From Streptomyces monashensis (GTDB lineage Bacteria; Actinomycetota; Actinomycetes; Streptomycetales; Streptomycetaceae): a DNA stretch of 35,134 nucleotides. A model generated the notes under the pieces. The model saw nothing but the letters and a program-made list of their open reading frames with translations, did no database searches and was not told the origin of the DNA. Positions 22,588 to 33,272 of this stretch are shown one piece after another. The stretch's first letter is position 1; the number at the start of each line of letters is the position of its first letter. The translations under genes and the position numbers were made by a program. The stretch covers positions 1 to 35,134 of the forward strand of contig NZ_MLYO01000074.1 of assembly GCF_001866665.1 (NCBI RefSeq), in the 5' to 3' direction.

Positions 22588-22607
22588 TAAGTCAATCAAT
22601 TGACTTA
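22588..22607. promoter_or_regulatory. Perfect 9-bp-arm palindromic operator in the TetR-MFS gap
   Basis: TAAGTCAATCAATTGACTTA has perfect 9-bp arms around CA. It lies 68 bp before the MFS start and 159 bp before the TetR start. The half-site TTGACT/AAGTCA is the same as in the two sites before the dehydrogenase. It is the AT-richest stretch in the neighbourhood. Confidence 0.75.
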
Positions 22608-22674
22608 AGCTTACGCCCACCGTTCCCGCTCTTTCCTTGTCGGTTTCCACCCCTTGCCCCGGAAGGTTCTCCTC

Positions 22675-24147
22675 ATGTCCGACACCCCCGTCCGGCCCGC
22701 CGAAGTCGGCAGATCCGCTCCGTCCCGGCCCGGTGCCGTGGTCGCGGTGCTGGCCCTCGCCGGTATCACCGTGTCCCTGATGCAGACCCTGGTGATCCCG
22801 ATCGTCCCGGAGCTGCCGACGTACCTGAACGCCTCCGCGTCGAACGCCGCCTGGGCCGTGACGGCGACCCTGCTGGCCGCGGCCGTGGCCACGCCGATGG
22901 CCGGCCGGATCGGCGACATGTTCGGCAAGCGGCTGATGCTGCTGATCAGTCTGGTGCTGCTGGTCTGCGGCTCGGTCGTGTGCGCGCTGAGCGACGCGCT
23001 GGTCCCGATGATCGTCGGCCGTACCCTCCAGGGCCTCGCCTCCGCGGTGGTCCCGCTGGGCATCAGCATCATGCGCGACGAGCTGCCGCCGGAGAAGCTG
23101 GCGGGCTCGACGGCGCTCATGAGCGCCTCGCTGGGCGTCGGTGGCGCGCTCGGTCTGCCGGCCGCGGCCTTCCTCGCGGACCACTTCGACTGGCATGTGC
23201 TGTTCTGGACCTCCGCGGCCCTCGGCGTCGTCGCCTTCGCGCTGGTCATGCTCCTGGTCCCGGAGTCGACGGTGCGCTCGGGCGGCCGCTTCGACGCGGT
23301 CGGCTCCGCCGGTCTGGCGGTGGGCCTGGTCTCGCTGCTGCTCGCCGTGTCCAAGGGCGCCGACTGGGGCTGGACGAGCGGCACCACGCTCGGTCTGCTG
23401 GCGCTCGCGGCCGTCGTCCTCGTCGTCTGGGGCGTCTTCGAGCTGCGGACCCCCCAGCCGCTGGTCGACCTGCGCACCACGGCCCGCCGTCAGGTGCTCT
23501 TCACCAACCTCGCCTCGATCGCGTTCGGGTTCTCGATGTTCGCGATGTCCCTGGTGCTCCCGCAGCTGCTCCAGCTACCGGCCCAGACGGGCTACGGCCT
23601 CGGCAGGTCGATGCTGACCGTCGGTCTTGTCATGGCTCCGCAGGGGCTGGTCATGATGGCCTTCGCCCCGGTCTCCGCCGCCGTCACCAAGGCGAAGGGG
23701 CCGAAGGTCACGCTCATGATCGGCGCCGTGATCGTCGCGGCGGGCTACGGCATCAACATCGTCCTGATGTCCGAGGTCTGGCATCTGATCCTGGTCTCGT
23801 GCGTCATCGGCGCGGGCGTCGGCTTCGCCTACGGCGCCATGCCGGCCCTGATCATGGGCGCGGTCCCGCCCTCGGAGACGGCCGCCGCGAACAGCCTCAA
23901 CACGCTGATGCGGTCCATCGGCACCTCGGTCGCCAGCGCGGTCGCAGGCGTGATCCTGGCGCAGATGACGACCAGCCTCGGCGGGCACGCGCTGCCGTCC
24001 GAGAACGGGTTCAAGGTCGTCATGGCGATCGGCGCGGGCGCGGCCGTCCTCGCCTTCGTCCTCGCCTCCTTCCTCCCCCGCCACCGCCCGGCCACCCCGG
24101 CCCCGGCCCCGGCCGCCGCCGAGCCCTCGGCCGAGGCGGTGGCCTGA
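22675..24147 (+). CDS. MFS exporter, DHA2 (EmrB/QacA-like) family
   Basis: A 490-residue inner-membrane drug:proton antiporter with the length and hydrophobic pattern of 14-helix DHA2 pumps. Motif A is GRIGDMFGKR after the second helix. Helix 5 carries the antiporter-type motif C region (SASLGVGGALGLPAAAFLAD). The C-terminal tail is a Pro/Ala-rich run (TPAPAPAAAEPSAEAVA). ATG 22675 has GGAAGG eight bases upstream; a TTG at 22654 would add seven residues without a ribosome-binding site. Divergent from its probable TetR repressor, it likely expels a toxic compound that the co-regulated dehydrogenase may also modify. Confidence 0.92.
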   Translation: MSDTPVRPAEVGRSAPSRPGAVVAVLALAGITVSLMQTLVIPIVPELPTYLNASASNAAWAVTATLLAAAVATPMAGRIGDMFGKRLMLLISLVLLVCGSVVCALSDALVPMIVGRTLQGLASAVVPLGISIMRDELPPEKLAGSTALMSASLGVGGALGLPAAAFLADHFDWHVLFWTSAALGVVAFALVMLLVPESTVRSGGRFDAVGSAGLAVGLVSLLLAVSKGADWGWTSGTTLGLLALAAVVLVVWGVFELRTPQPLVDLRTTARRQVLFTNLASIAFGFSMFAMSLVLPQLLQLPAQTGYGLGRSMLTVGLVMAPQGLVMMAFAPVSAAVTKAKGPKVTLMIGAVIVAAGYGINIVLMSEVWHLILVSCVIGAGVGFAYGAMPALIMGAVPPSETAAANSLNTLMRSIGTSVASAVAGVILAQMTTSLGGHALPSENGFKVVMAIGAGAAVLAFVLASFLPRHRPATPAPAPAAAEPSAEAVA

Positions 24148-24382
24148 GCCGACCCTCCCGGCGCACGGCGCGCCGAGGCCTACGAACGGGGACGGCCCCG
24201 GCGCTGCGACCTGCCGAGGCGGCCACGCCGACGAGGATCGGCCGAGACCGGCTGGGAGTGGGCCGGGGGCCGGTGCCCCGTGCCGCGCTCTGCCCCACCG
24301 TCCCCGGAACGGACCGTACGCGCGGCTCCGTTCCGCCCGACCCGTCCCGCCGGAGTCCCTCCGGTGCGGAGAAGGAACCGTC

Positions 24383-25037
24383 GTGCGCGTCGTGATCGCC
24401 GAGGACAACGCCCTCCTCCGGGAGGGCCTGGTGCTGTTGCCGGAGTCGGCCGGGCACGAGGTGGCCGCCGTCGTGGGCAGCGGGCCGGAGATCCTGCCGG
24501 CGCTGCTCGCCCAGCGGCCCGACATCGCCGTACTGGACGTACGGATGCCGCCCGGCCTCCGTGACGAGGGGCTGTGTGCGGCGCCGGCGGCGCGTGAGCG
24601 GCTGCCGGGACTGCCGGTCCTGGTGCTCTCGCAGTACGTCGAGGAGTCGTACGCGGCAGAGGTGCTGAGCGGTGGGGCGCGTGGGGTGGGATTACCTGCT
24701 CAAGGACCGGGTGGGCTGTGTGGACGAGGTCCTCGACGCGCTGGACCGGGTCGCGCGCGGCGGCACGGCCCTCGACCCCGAGGTGGTGACGGAGTTGATG
24801 GGCCGCCACGCGGGCTCGCCCCTGGACGCGCTCACCCCGCGCGAGCGGGAGGTGCTGCGGCTGATGGCCGAGGGCCACGACAACACCACCATCACCCGGT
24901 CGCTCGTCATCACCGAACGCTCCGTCAGCAAGCACATCGGCAACGTCTTCCTGAAGCTGGGCCTGCCGCCGAGCGACAGCGGGCACCGCAGGGTGCCGGC
25001 GGTGCCCGCCTGTCTGCGGCACGCCCGGCACGCCTGA
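24383..25037 (+). pseudogene. NarL/FixJ-type response regulator broken by a one-base insertion
   Basis: Two overlapping frames together give a full LuxR-type response regulator. Frame one from GTG 24383 holds the receiver: AEDNALLREGL (phospho-site acids), VLDVRMPP (phospho-accepting Asp) and VLVLSQY. At 24686-24697 the sequence GTGGGATTACCTG must lose one T to read V-G-Y-L-L-K, the invariant GYLLKDR switch. The rest lies in the +1 frame to TGA 25037: ALTPREREVLRLMAEG and a recognition helix ITERSVSKHIGNVFLKLGL. With one T removed it would be 217 residues. It is a recent mutation or a sequencing error, since the rest is well kept. No histidine kinase is adjacent. Confidence 0.85.
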
Positions 25038-25119
25038 TCGCCATGCCCCGCGGGCCCGTTCAGGGGAACCCGCGGGCGAAGGCGCGTGTGGCCTGCGGAA
25101 GCGGTCGAGGACTTCAGCC

Positions 25120-26115
25120 GTGACCGCCGTACCCCCGCCCCTGCCGCTCATCGCGCCGATGCTCGCCACGCCCGGCGCACTGCCGCCCGCAGCCCAGGAC
25201 GCGCGCTGGGCGTACGAGACCAAACAGGACGGTCAGCGGGCGATGGTGTACCTGCCCGGCGACGGCGGTGTGCTCCTGCGTGCCCGGTCGGGCGAGGACA
25301 TCACCGCGGCCTATCCCGAACTCCGGCCGCTCGGCGCCGCCCTGGGCACGACGCCCGCCGTGCTGGACGGTGAGGTGCTGGCCCTGGACGAGCACGGGCG
25401 GGCCGACTTCCAGCTGTTGCAGAGCCGGATGGGGCTCGCCCACTCCCCCGCGCGGGCGGCGCGCAGGGCGGCCGGGACGCCGGTCCATCTGGTCCTCTTC
25501 GACGTGCCCTTTCTGGGTGAGTCCCTGGTCCGGCAGTCGTACGTACGGCGGCGGGTACGGCTGCAGGAGCTGGGGCTGGCGGGGCCCTACTGGTCGGTGC
25601 CGGGCGCGGTCACCGGGCACGGCGCGGAGGCGCTCGCGGCGACCAGGGAGCACGGTCTGGAGGGGCTGGTGTGCAAGCGGTTGGACTCGGTGTACGAGCC
25701 CGGGGTGCGCTCCCGAGCCTGGATCAAGATCCGGAACATGCGGTCCGTGGACGTGATCGTCGGCGGCTGGCTGCCGGGGAGGGGGCGGCTGGCCGGACTG
25801 CCCGGAGCCCTGTTGGCCGGCCAGCGCGCGGGCGGCGGTCGGCTGCGGTACGTCGGCGGGGTCGGCACCGGCTGGAGCGAGGCGGAGCGCCTGGAGCTGG
25901 CCCGGCTGCTCGATGCCGCGGCGAGCGCACGGTGTCCCTTCGACCCGGTCCCGCGGATCGCGGGCGCCCACTGGGTGCTGCCGCGGCTGGTGGGCGAGGT
26001 CTCCTACAGCACCCGCACCCGCAACGGGTTGCTGCGCCAGCCGGTCTGGCAGCGGCTGCGCCCGGACCTCTCACCGCAGGAGTCCGCGGCCGACCTGCCC
26101 GAAGACCTTCGCTGA
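25120..26115 (+). CDS. ATP-dependent DNA ligase (LigD-ligase/LigC type)
   Basis: A 331-residue stand-alone ATP-dependent ligase. It seals nicks through a ligase-AMP intermediate. Motif I is K35-Q-D-G-Q-R (adenylated Lys in ETKQDGQR). Other nucleotidyltransferase motifs are LDGEVLALD (motif III), VLFDVPFL (IIIa), EGLVCKR (IV) and WIKIRN (V; the usual second Lys is Arg). An OB-fold follows from about residue 205. No Ku, primase or nuclease domain is attached or nearby, as in the LigC-type enzymes that assist repair in actinobacteria. GTG 25120 has GAGGA nine bases upstream. Its 3' end is linked to hemC by a hairpin that includes the stop codon. Confidence 0.9.
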   Translation: MTAVPPPLPLIAPMLATPGALPPAAQDARWAYETKQDGQRAMVYLPGDGGVLLRARSGEDITAAYPELRPLGAALGTTPAVLDGEVLALDEHGRADFQLLQSRMGLAHSPARAARRAAGTPVHLVLFDVPFLGESLVRQSYVRRRVRLQELGLAGPYWSVPGAVTGHGAEALAATREHGLEGLVCKRLDSVYEPGVRSRAWIKIRNMRSVDVIVGGWLPGRGRLAGLPGALLAGQRAGGGRLRYVGGVGTGWSEAERLELARLLDAAASARCPFDPVPRIAGAHWVLPRLVGEVSYSTRTRNGLLRQPVWQRLRPDLSPQESAADLPEDLR

Positions 26116-26128
26116 ACGCCGAAGGTCT
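26103..26128 (+). promoter_or_regulatory. Hairpin over the ligase stop codon and hemC ribosome-binding site
   Basis: AGACCTTCG (26103-26111) pairs perfectly with CGAAGGTCT (26120-26128). The ligase stop TGA (26113-26115) is in the loop, and the GAAGG that precedes hemC is in the 3' arm. Either it terminates the ligase transcript, or it hides the hemC ribosome-binding site until ribosomes finish the ligase gene. Confidence 0.5.
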
Positions 26129-26133
26129 ATCGT

Positions 26134-27075
26134 GTGCGCATGCCGGTTCCCGAATTGATCCGTATCGTCTCCCGCGACTCGCCCATGGCCCTGGCTCAGG
26201 TCGACCGGGTCCGCGCCGAGTTGGCCGCACTGCACCCGGAACTGCGCACCGAGGTCGTCCCGGTGAAGACCACCGGTGACAAGTGGCTCGGCGATCTGTC
26301 CCAGGTCGAGGGCAAGGGGGCGTTCACCAAGGAGGTGGACGCGGCCCTGCTGGCCGGGAAGGCCGACCTCGCGGTGCACTGCGTGAAGGACGTGCCCGCC
26401 GACCGGCCGCTGCCCGCCGGGACGGTGTTCGCCGCCTTCCTGAAGCGGGACGACATCCGGGACGCGCTGGTCCACCCGGACGGGCTCACCCTGGACGAGC
26501 TGCCCGCCGGCACCCGGATCGGCACCTCCTCGGTGCGTCGGGTCGCCCAACTCGCCGCCACGCACCCGGATCTGGAGTGCGTGCCGTTCCGCGGCAACGA
26601 CAACCGCCGGCTGGCGAAGCTCGCCGAAGGCGAGGCCGACGCGCTGCTGCTCGCGGTGGCGGGACTGGAGCGGATCGGCCGGACCGACGTGATCAGCGAG
26701 GTGCTGTCCACGGAGACGATGATGCCGCCGATCGGCGCGGGCATCCTCGCCCTGCAGTGCCGGGAGGACGACACCGGCGTCATCGACGCGGTCACCGGTC
26801 TCGGCGACCCGGACACGCACCGGGAGGCGCTGGCCGAGCGGATGTTCCTGCATGTGCTCCAGGGCCACTGCAACAGCCCCATCGCCGGGTACGCGCGCGT
26901 GGACCGCAGCGGGGAACTCTCCCTGCGCGCCTGTGTGTTCACGCCCGACGGCAAGACCCGGCTGAACGCCCACGAGTGGGCCGGGCGGCTCGATCCGGCC
27001 ACCCTCGGCACCTCGGTCGCGGTGGCGCTGCTGCGGCAGGGCGCCCGGGAGATCATCGACGGCATCCCGCACTGA
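26134..27075 (+). CDS. hemC: Hydroxymethylbilane synthase (porphobilinogen deaminase)
   Basis: A 313-residue enzyme that joins four porphobilinogen units into hydroxymethylbilane in haem, sirohaem and cobalamin synthesis. Numbering from ATG 26140, the catalytic Asp is D84 in HCVKDVPAD and the dipyrromethane cofactor Cys is C244 in GHCNSPIAGYA; the common form is GGCxxPI, so the loop is divergent. Substrate-binding arginines lie in TSSVRRVAQL and FRGNDNRRL. GTG 26134 fits GAAGG at eight bases; ATG 26140 is the alternative. None of the usual hemA, hemD or hemB partners is near. It probably is a second copy, separate from the main haem operon. Confidence 0.92.
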   Translation: MRMPVPELIRIVSRDSPMALAQVDRVRAELAALHPELRTEVVPVKTTGDKWLGDLSQVEGKGAFTKEVDAALLAGKADLAVHCVKDVPADRPLPAGTVFAAFLKRDDIRDALVHPDGLTLDELPAGTRIGTSSVRRVAQLAATHPDLECVPFRGNDNRRLAKLAEGEADALLLAVAGLERIGRTDVISEVLSTETMMPPIGAGILALQCREDDTGVIDAVTGLGDPDTHREALAERMFLHVLQGHCNSPIAGYARVDRSGELSLRACVFTPDGKTRLNAHEWAGRLDPATLGTSVAVALLRQGAREIIDGIPH

Positions 27076-27102
27076 CGTCGTACGGCGCGCGGGCCTGCGG
27101 GC

Positions 27103-27627
27103 TCAGGCGGAGCCCGGCTCCGTCTGGTCCCGCAGGAAGGCGCTGACCTGGTGGGCGAGGCCGGCCTGGGGGCTGCCCGTCGGGGCGGCCGCGGCGGAGG
27201 CCTCCTGGACGCCGATGCCGCCGGCCCACAGTCGGCGGTCGGTCCACTCCTCCTCCACCCGCAGCTGCACCTGTACGTCCACGTGGGTCAGGGCGGTCTC
27301 GGGGGCGGCGGCGTAGAGCACGGCGGTGGCCCGGCGCAGCGGATAGACGTCGAAGCCCTCGATGAACTGGGAGTTGCGCCAGTCCATGAACGCGGCCTCG
27401 CCGTCCGGGCCGACGCGGACGTCGATCTGACCGTCCTCCAGGTGGATGCCGTAGTGCCGCGCACCGCGGTTCTCGACGGTCACCCGGACACTGAAGTACG
27501 TCAGCCCGACGGCGGCGTCGTCGCGTCCGCGCGGCGGCTCCGCCGCCTCCAGGCGGTGGACGCGGACCCGCAGACCGGCATGCTCGTCGTACTCGTGCCA
27601 GTCCCCGACCACGTTCGGCTCGTACAC
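27103..27627 (-). CDS. Conserved hypothetical protein, beta-sandwich-like
   Basis: A 174-residue protein with no signal peptide or membrane helix; the family is not recognised. Residues 20-130 alternate hydrophobic and polar in beta-strand style (LRVRVHRLEA, YFSVRVTVENRG, YGIHLEDGQIDVRVG, DVQVQLRVEEEW), like the DUF4352/immunoglobulin-like sandwich, though without the export signal of that group. The C-terminal 40 residues are low-complexity Ala/Gly and then QVSAFLRDQT. GTG 27627 follows GAGAGGGG. It has an unusually clear promoter with a palindrome between -35 and -10, so it is probably controlled by a dedicated regulator. Confidence 0.7.
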   Translation of the reverse strand: MYEPNVVGDWHEYDEHAGLRVRVHRLEAAEPPRGRDDAAVGLTYFSVRVTVENRGARHYGIHLEDGQIDVRVGPDGEAAFMDWRNSQFIEGFDVYPLRRATAVLYAAAPETALTHVDVQVQLRVEEEWTDRRLWAGGIGVQEASAAAAPTGSPQAGLAHQVSAFLRDQTEPGSA

Positions 27628-27634
27628 AGTGCCC

Positions 27635-27652
27635 CTCTCGACCTATCGAGAG
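27635..27652 (-). promoter_or_regulatory. Leader hairpin before the 27627 gene
   Basis: CTCTCGA and TCGAGAG pair perfectly around a 4-base loop. On the minus strand the 3' arm runs into the GAGAGGGG ribosome-binding site, which could therefore be partly hidden in the mRNA. Confidence 0.4.
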
Positions 27653-27656
27653 CTGC

Positions 27657-27686
27657 TGTCTATCTGTGCGCTCAGCGCACTGTCAA
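27657..27686 (-). promoter_or_regulatory. Promoter TTGACA-18-TAGACA with palindrome in the spacer
   Basis: On the minus strand a consensus TTGACA (27681-27686) and a good -10 TAGACA (27657-27662) are 18 bp apart. The perfect palindrome GTGCGCT-G-AGCGCAC (27666-27680) fills the spacer right next to the -35. The layout suits a repressor, or an activator that reshapes a long spacer. It drives the gene at 27627. Confidence 0.65.
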
Positions 27687-27724
27687 ATGCGCAGAATGCG
27701 CTGTGGCCAGCGGGTTCGCCCGCT

Positions 27725-27739
27725 TTGATCGCTGATCAA
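27725..27739. promoter_or_regulatory. TTGATC-GCT-GATCAA inverted repeat
   Basis: Perfect 6-bp arms around GCT, about 39 bp further upstream of the same promoter. It could be an upstream regulator site or part of the 3' region of the ABC operon (permease stop near 27840). Confidence 0.35.
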
Positions 27740-28644
27740 GCGCTGCCCAGGAAGAATCCGTCACCGGGCCCTTTTCCGGGGGTACGCGCGCGTGCCGCAC
27801 ATCACGTCCGTACAAGATCGGCGGGCCGCGCGAGCGCGATCACCGGGCCAGGCGGCCGAGCAACGAGGAGGCGGCCGCGATGCCGAGCGCGGCGGCCACC
27901 GCGAGCACCGCGAAATCGGCGCCGAGATGCGACGGTGTGCCGAGGAGCAGCCCGCGCAGCGCGTCGACTTGATAGCTCAGCGGGTTGACCTTGCTGACGG
28001 CCTGGAGCCAGCCCGGCATCACCGAAACGGGGTAGAGCGCGTTGGAGCCGAAGAAGAGCGGCATGGTGATCGCCTGGCCGATGCCCATCAGCCGGTCGCG
28101 GCTGATCACGATGCCCGCGATGGTCATCGACAGGCAGGAGAAGAAGGCGGACGCGAGCACGACGGCCGCGGCGACGCCGAGCAGCCTGAGCGGGTTCCAG
28201 GTCAGCGCCACGCCGAGGATCGCCGCGATGACGATGACGACGACGGCCTGGATCAGGGACTTCACACCGGCGGCGAACGCCTTGCCGGTGATGAGTGCCG
28301 AGCGGGGTGTCGGGGTGACGAGGAGCTTGTTCAGGATGCCCGCGTCGCGCTCCCAGATGATCTGGATGCCGTAGAAGATCGCGATGAACATCGCCGACTG
28401 GGCGATGATGCCGGGCGCCATGAAGTCGATGTAGGGGACGCCGCCGGTGGGGATCGCCCGGATGCGGGTGAAGGTCTGGCCGAAGATCAGCAGCCACAGG
28501 GCGGGCTGGACGGCGCGGGTGTACAGCTCGGTGCGGTCATGGCGCAGTTTCTGCAGCTCCACCGCGCACATGGCGCCGACCCGGGCGGGCAGCAGCCGCC
28601 AGCCGGCGCGGGGCACCGGCGGGGTGAGCAGAAGATCCGTGTGG

Positions 28645-29525
<881 letters not shown>

Positions 29526-29529
<4 letters not shown>

Positions 29530-29990
29530 GGCTTCTCTGTCTCCTCGTGCTCCTCGTGCAGGGTGACGGCCAGCTTGCGCAGCGCCGGAAGGGCCGCGCG
29601 GAGGGCTTCCCGGTCGGCCTCGTCGAGCCGTGAGACGTGCCGGGACACCAGCTCGGCCCGGCGGCGCTGCCAGTCGGCGAGTCTCTTCTCGGCGGACCCG
29701 GTGAGCAGCAGGCGGGCCGCCCGGCGGTCGGCCGGGTCGGTCTCGCGGACCAGATAGCCGCCCTTGACCAGCTGGTTGACCAGGGTCGACACGGAGTTGC
29801 CCGCCAGGTGCAGCGCCCTGGCGGCGTCCGAGATGCCGATGCCGGGCCGGGACTCGACCAGCCGCAGCAGCTCCACCTCGGCACCGCGCAGCCGGGGCAG
29901 GGCGAGCCCGCCGCGCAGACGGCGCCGGATCAGCCGCTGGATGCGCACCAGCGTGTCCGCCAGCTCCTCCGGATAGCTCTCGTGTTCCAC
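29526..29990 (-). CDS. MarR-family repressor of the ABC exporter operon
   Basis: A 154-residue winged-helix regulator: ISDAARALHLAGNSVSTLVNQL is the recognition region and DPADRRAARLLLTGSAEKRL the wing. It is the first gene of the operon with the exporter, so it most likely represses its own operon until a substrate of the pump binds. The start is GTG 29990; the ATG at 29992 is out of frame. A perfect palindrome lies 11-29 bases upstream, and the only Shine-Dalgarno-like AGAGG is inside it, so bound repressor would cover the transcription and translation start region. Confidence 0.9.
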
Positions 29991-30000
29991 ATTCGAAGAT

Positions 30001-30019
30001 TACCTCTGCTACAGAGGTA
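30001..30019. promoter_or_regulatory. Perfect MarR-type operator
   Basis: TACCTCTGCTACAGAGGTA has perfect 8-bp arms around CTA, ten bases upstream of the MarR start. The length and position are typical for a MarR dimer. Its downstream arm (minus strand) carries AGAGG, the apparent ribosome-binding site. Confidence 0.7.
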
Positions 30020-30121
30020 TTTCCCCCCGGACGGCGGTCAAAGGAGAGGTCAAGGAGCGCGAACCGGGCCGCTCAGTGGAGACTGGTGCCAGACCGTCCC
30101 CGACCCCAGGACGCGACCGCC

Positions 30122-30931
30122 ATGAACCACAAGACCCCTGCCGACGGTGGACCGCGCAGACGGGACGTCGTCTCCACGCACTCCGTCTTCGGCGCCCCGT
30201 GCTGGGTGAGCCTGACCAGCCGCGACCTCGCGGCCACCCAGGAGTTCTACACGGCCGTCCTCGGCTGGCGCTGGCGCGGCGTGAAACTGGGCGAGCACTT
30301 CCGTATCGCGCTGGCCGACGGGGTGCCGGTGGCGGGGATCGCGGCCGTCGCCGCGATGTGGCAGATGGCGGTGGCCTGGACGCCGTACTTCGCGGTGCCG
30401 GACGCCGACACGGCCGTGGCCCGGGCCCGCGAGCGCGGCGGTACGGCGGCCGTCGGACCGCTGTCCTTCCCGCCGGGCCGGGCCGCGCTGCTCGCCGACC
30501 GGGACGGGGCGACGTTCGGGATCTGGCAGGGGGAACTGGTCGGCAACTGGGAGGCCTGGCGCCGCGCGTCGCCGACCTTCATCCGGCTGCACACGCGCGA
30601 CGCCTTCGACGCCGCGCTGTTCTACGGCGAGATCCTGGACTGGGCGTCCGGGAAGCCCGGCTGCTGCGAGGTGGAGTACGAGGGCGGCGAGGTGGTGCTG
30701 CGCAGCCAGGGCGACATCGTGGCCCGGATCGACTCCGGCGCGGTGGAGTCGGCGCCGGATCCGTCCGTACGGCCGCACTGGCAGATCCACTTCGCCGTCG
30801 CGGACGTCCTGGGCTGTGCCCGCACGGCGGAGAAGCACGGCGGCAGTGTGCTGAGCGAGGCGGAGGACGAGGCGATCCTGCGGGACCCGGACGGGGCCCA
30901 GTTCACGGTCACCTCGCACCGGCAGCGCTGA
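30122..30931 (+). CDS. Two-domain VOC-family protein
   Basis: A 269-residue protein with two tandem vicinal-oxygen-chelate (glyoxalase/bleomycin-resistance) domains. Domain one is about 25-138 (APCWVSLTSRDLAATQEFYTAVLGW, then LLADRDGATFGIW). Domain two is about 150-267 (FIRLHTRDAFDAALFYGEILDW, then LRDPDGAQFTVT). Each repeats the beta-alpha-beta-beta-beta plan, but the metal ligands (His/Glu) are poorly kept, so binding rather than catalysis is possible. ATG 30122 follows an AGGA at eleven bases. It is divergent from the MarR-ABC operon and could share its control: a resistance-type binding protein beside an exporter. That is inference. Confidence 0.86.
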   Translation: MNHKTPADGGPRRRDVVSTHSVFGAPCWVSLTSRDLAATQEFYTAVLGWRWRGVKLGEHFRIALADGVPVAGIAAVAAMWQMAVAWTPYFAVPDADTAVARARERGGTAAVGPLSFPPGRAALLADRDGATFGIWQGELVGNWEAWRRASPTFIRLHTRDAFDAALFYGEILDWASGKPGCCEVEYEGGEVVLRSQGDIVARIDSGAVESAPDPSVRPHWQIHFAVADVLGCARTAEKHGGSVLSEAEDEAILRDPDGAQFTVTSHRQR

Positions 30932-31055
30932 GCGCTCCGCCGGCTGTGCCGATGTGCGGCTCCGCCGGGGGGCCGCGATGCGCCGTCGCGCGTCCGCGGG
31001 TCCGTCGCGGCCGGTCGCGCCCGCGCGGCGGCAGCCGCATGTCGAACACGGCCCC

Positions 31056-31072
31056 GCGCCCCTTCGGGGCGC
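31056..31072. terminator. Hairpin between convergent VOC and glgX genes
   Basis: GCGCCCC-TTC-GGGGCGC has a perfect 7-bp stem 50 bp after the glgX stop and 125 bp after the VOC stop. It could end both convergent transcripts. The rest of this 190-bp gap shows no gene. Confidence 0.5.
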
Positions 31073-31121
31073 TGCCGTCCCGCACCGGACTTCGCCGGAC
31101 CCGCTCAGAGGGTGTCGCCGC

Positions 31122-33268
<2,147 letters not shown>

Positions 33269-33272
<4 letters not shown>

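Noticed and set aside
22675..24147. Antisense frames opposite the MFS gene as a TetR-linked small gene
   Set aside because: No ribosome-binding site or family match; the membrane protein's codon pattern explains them.
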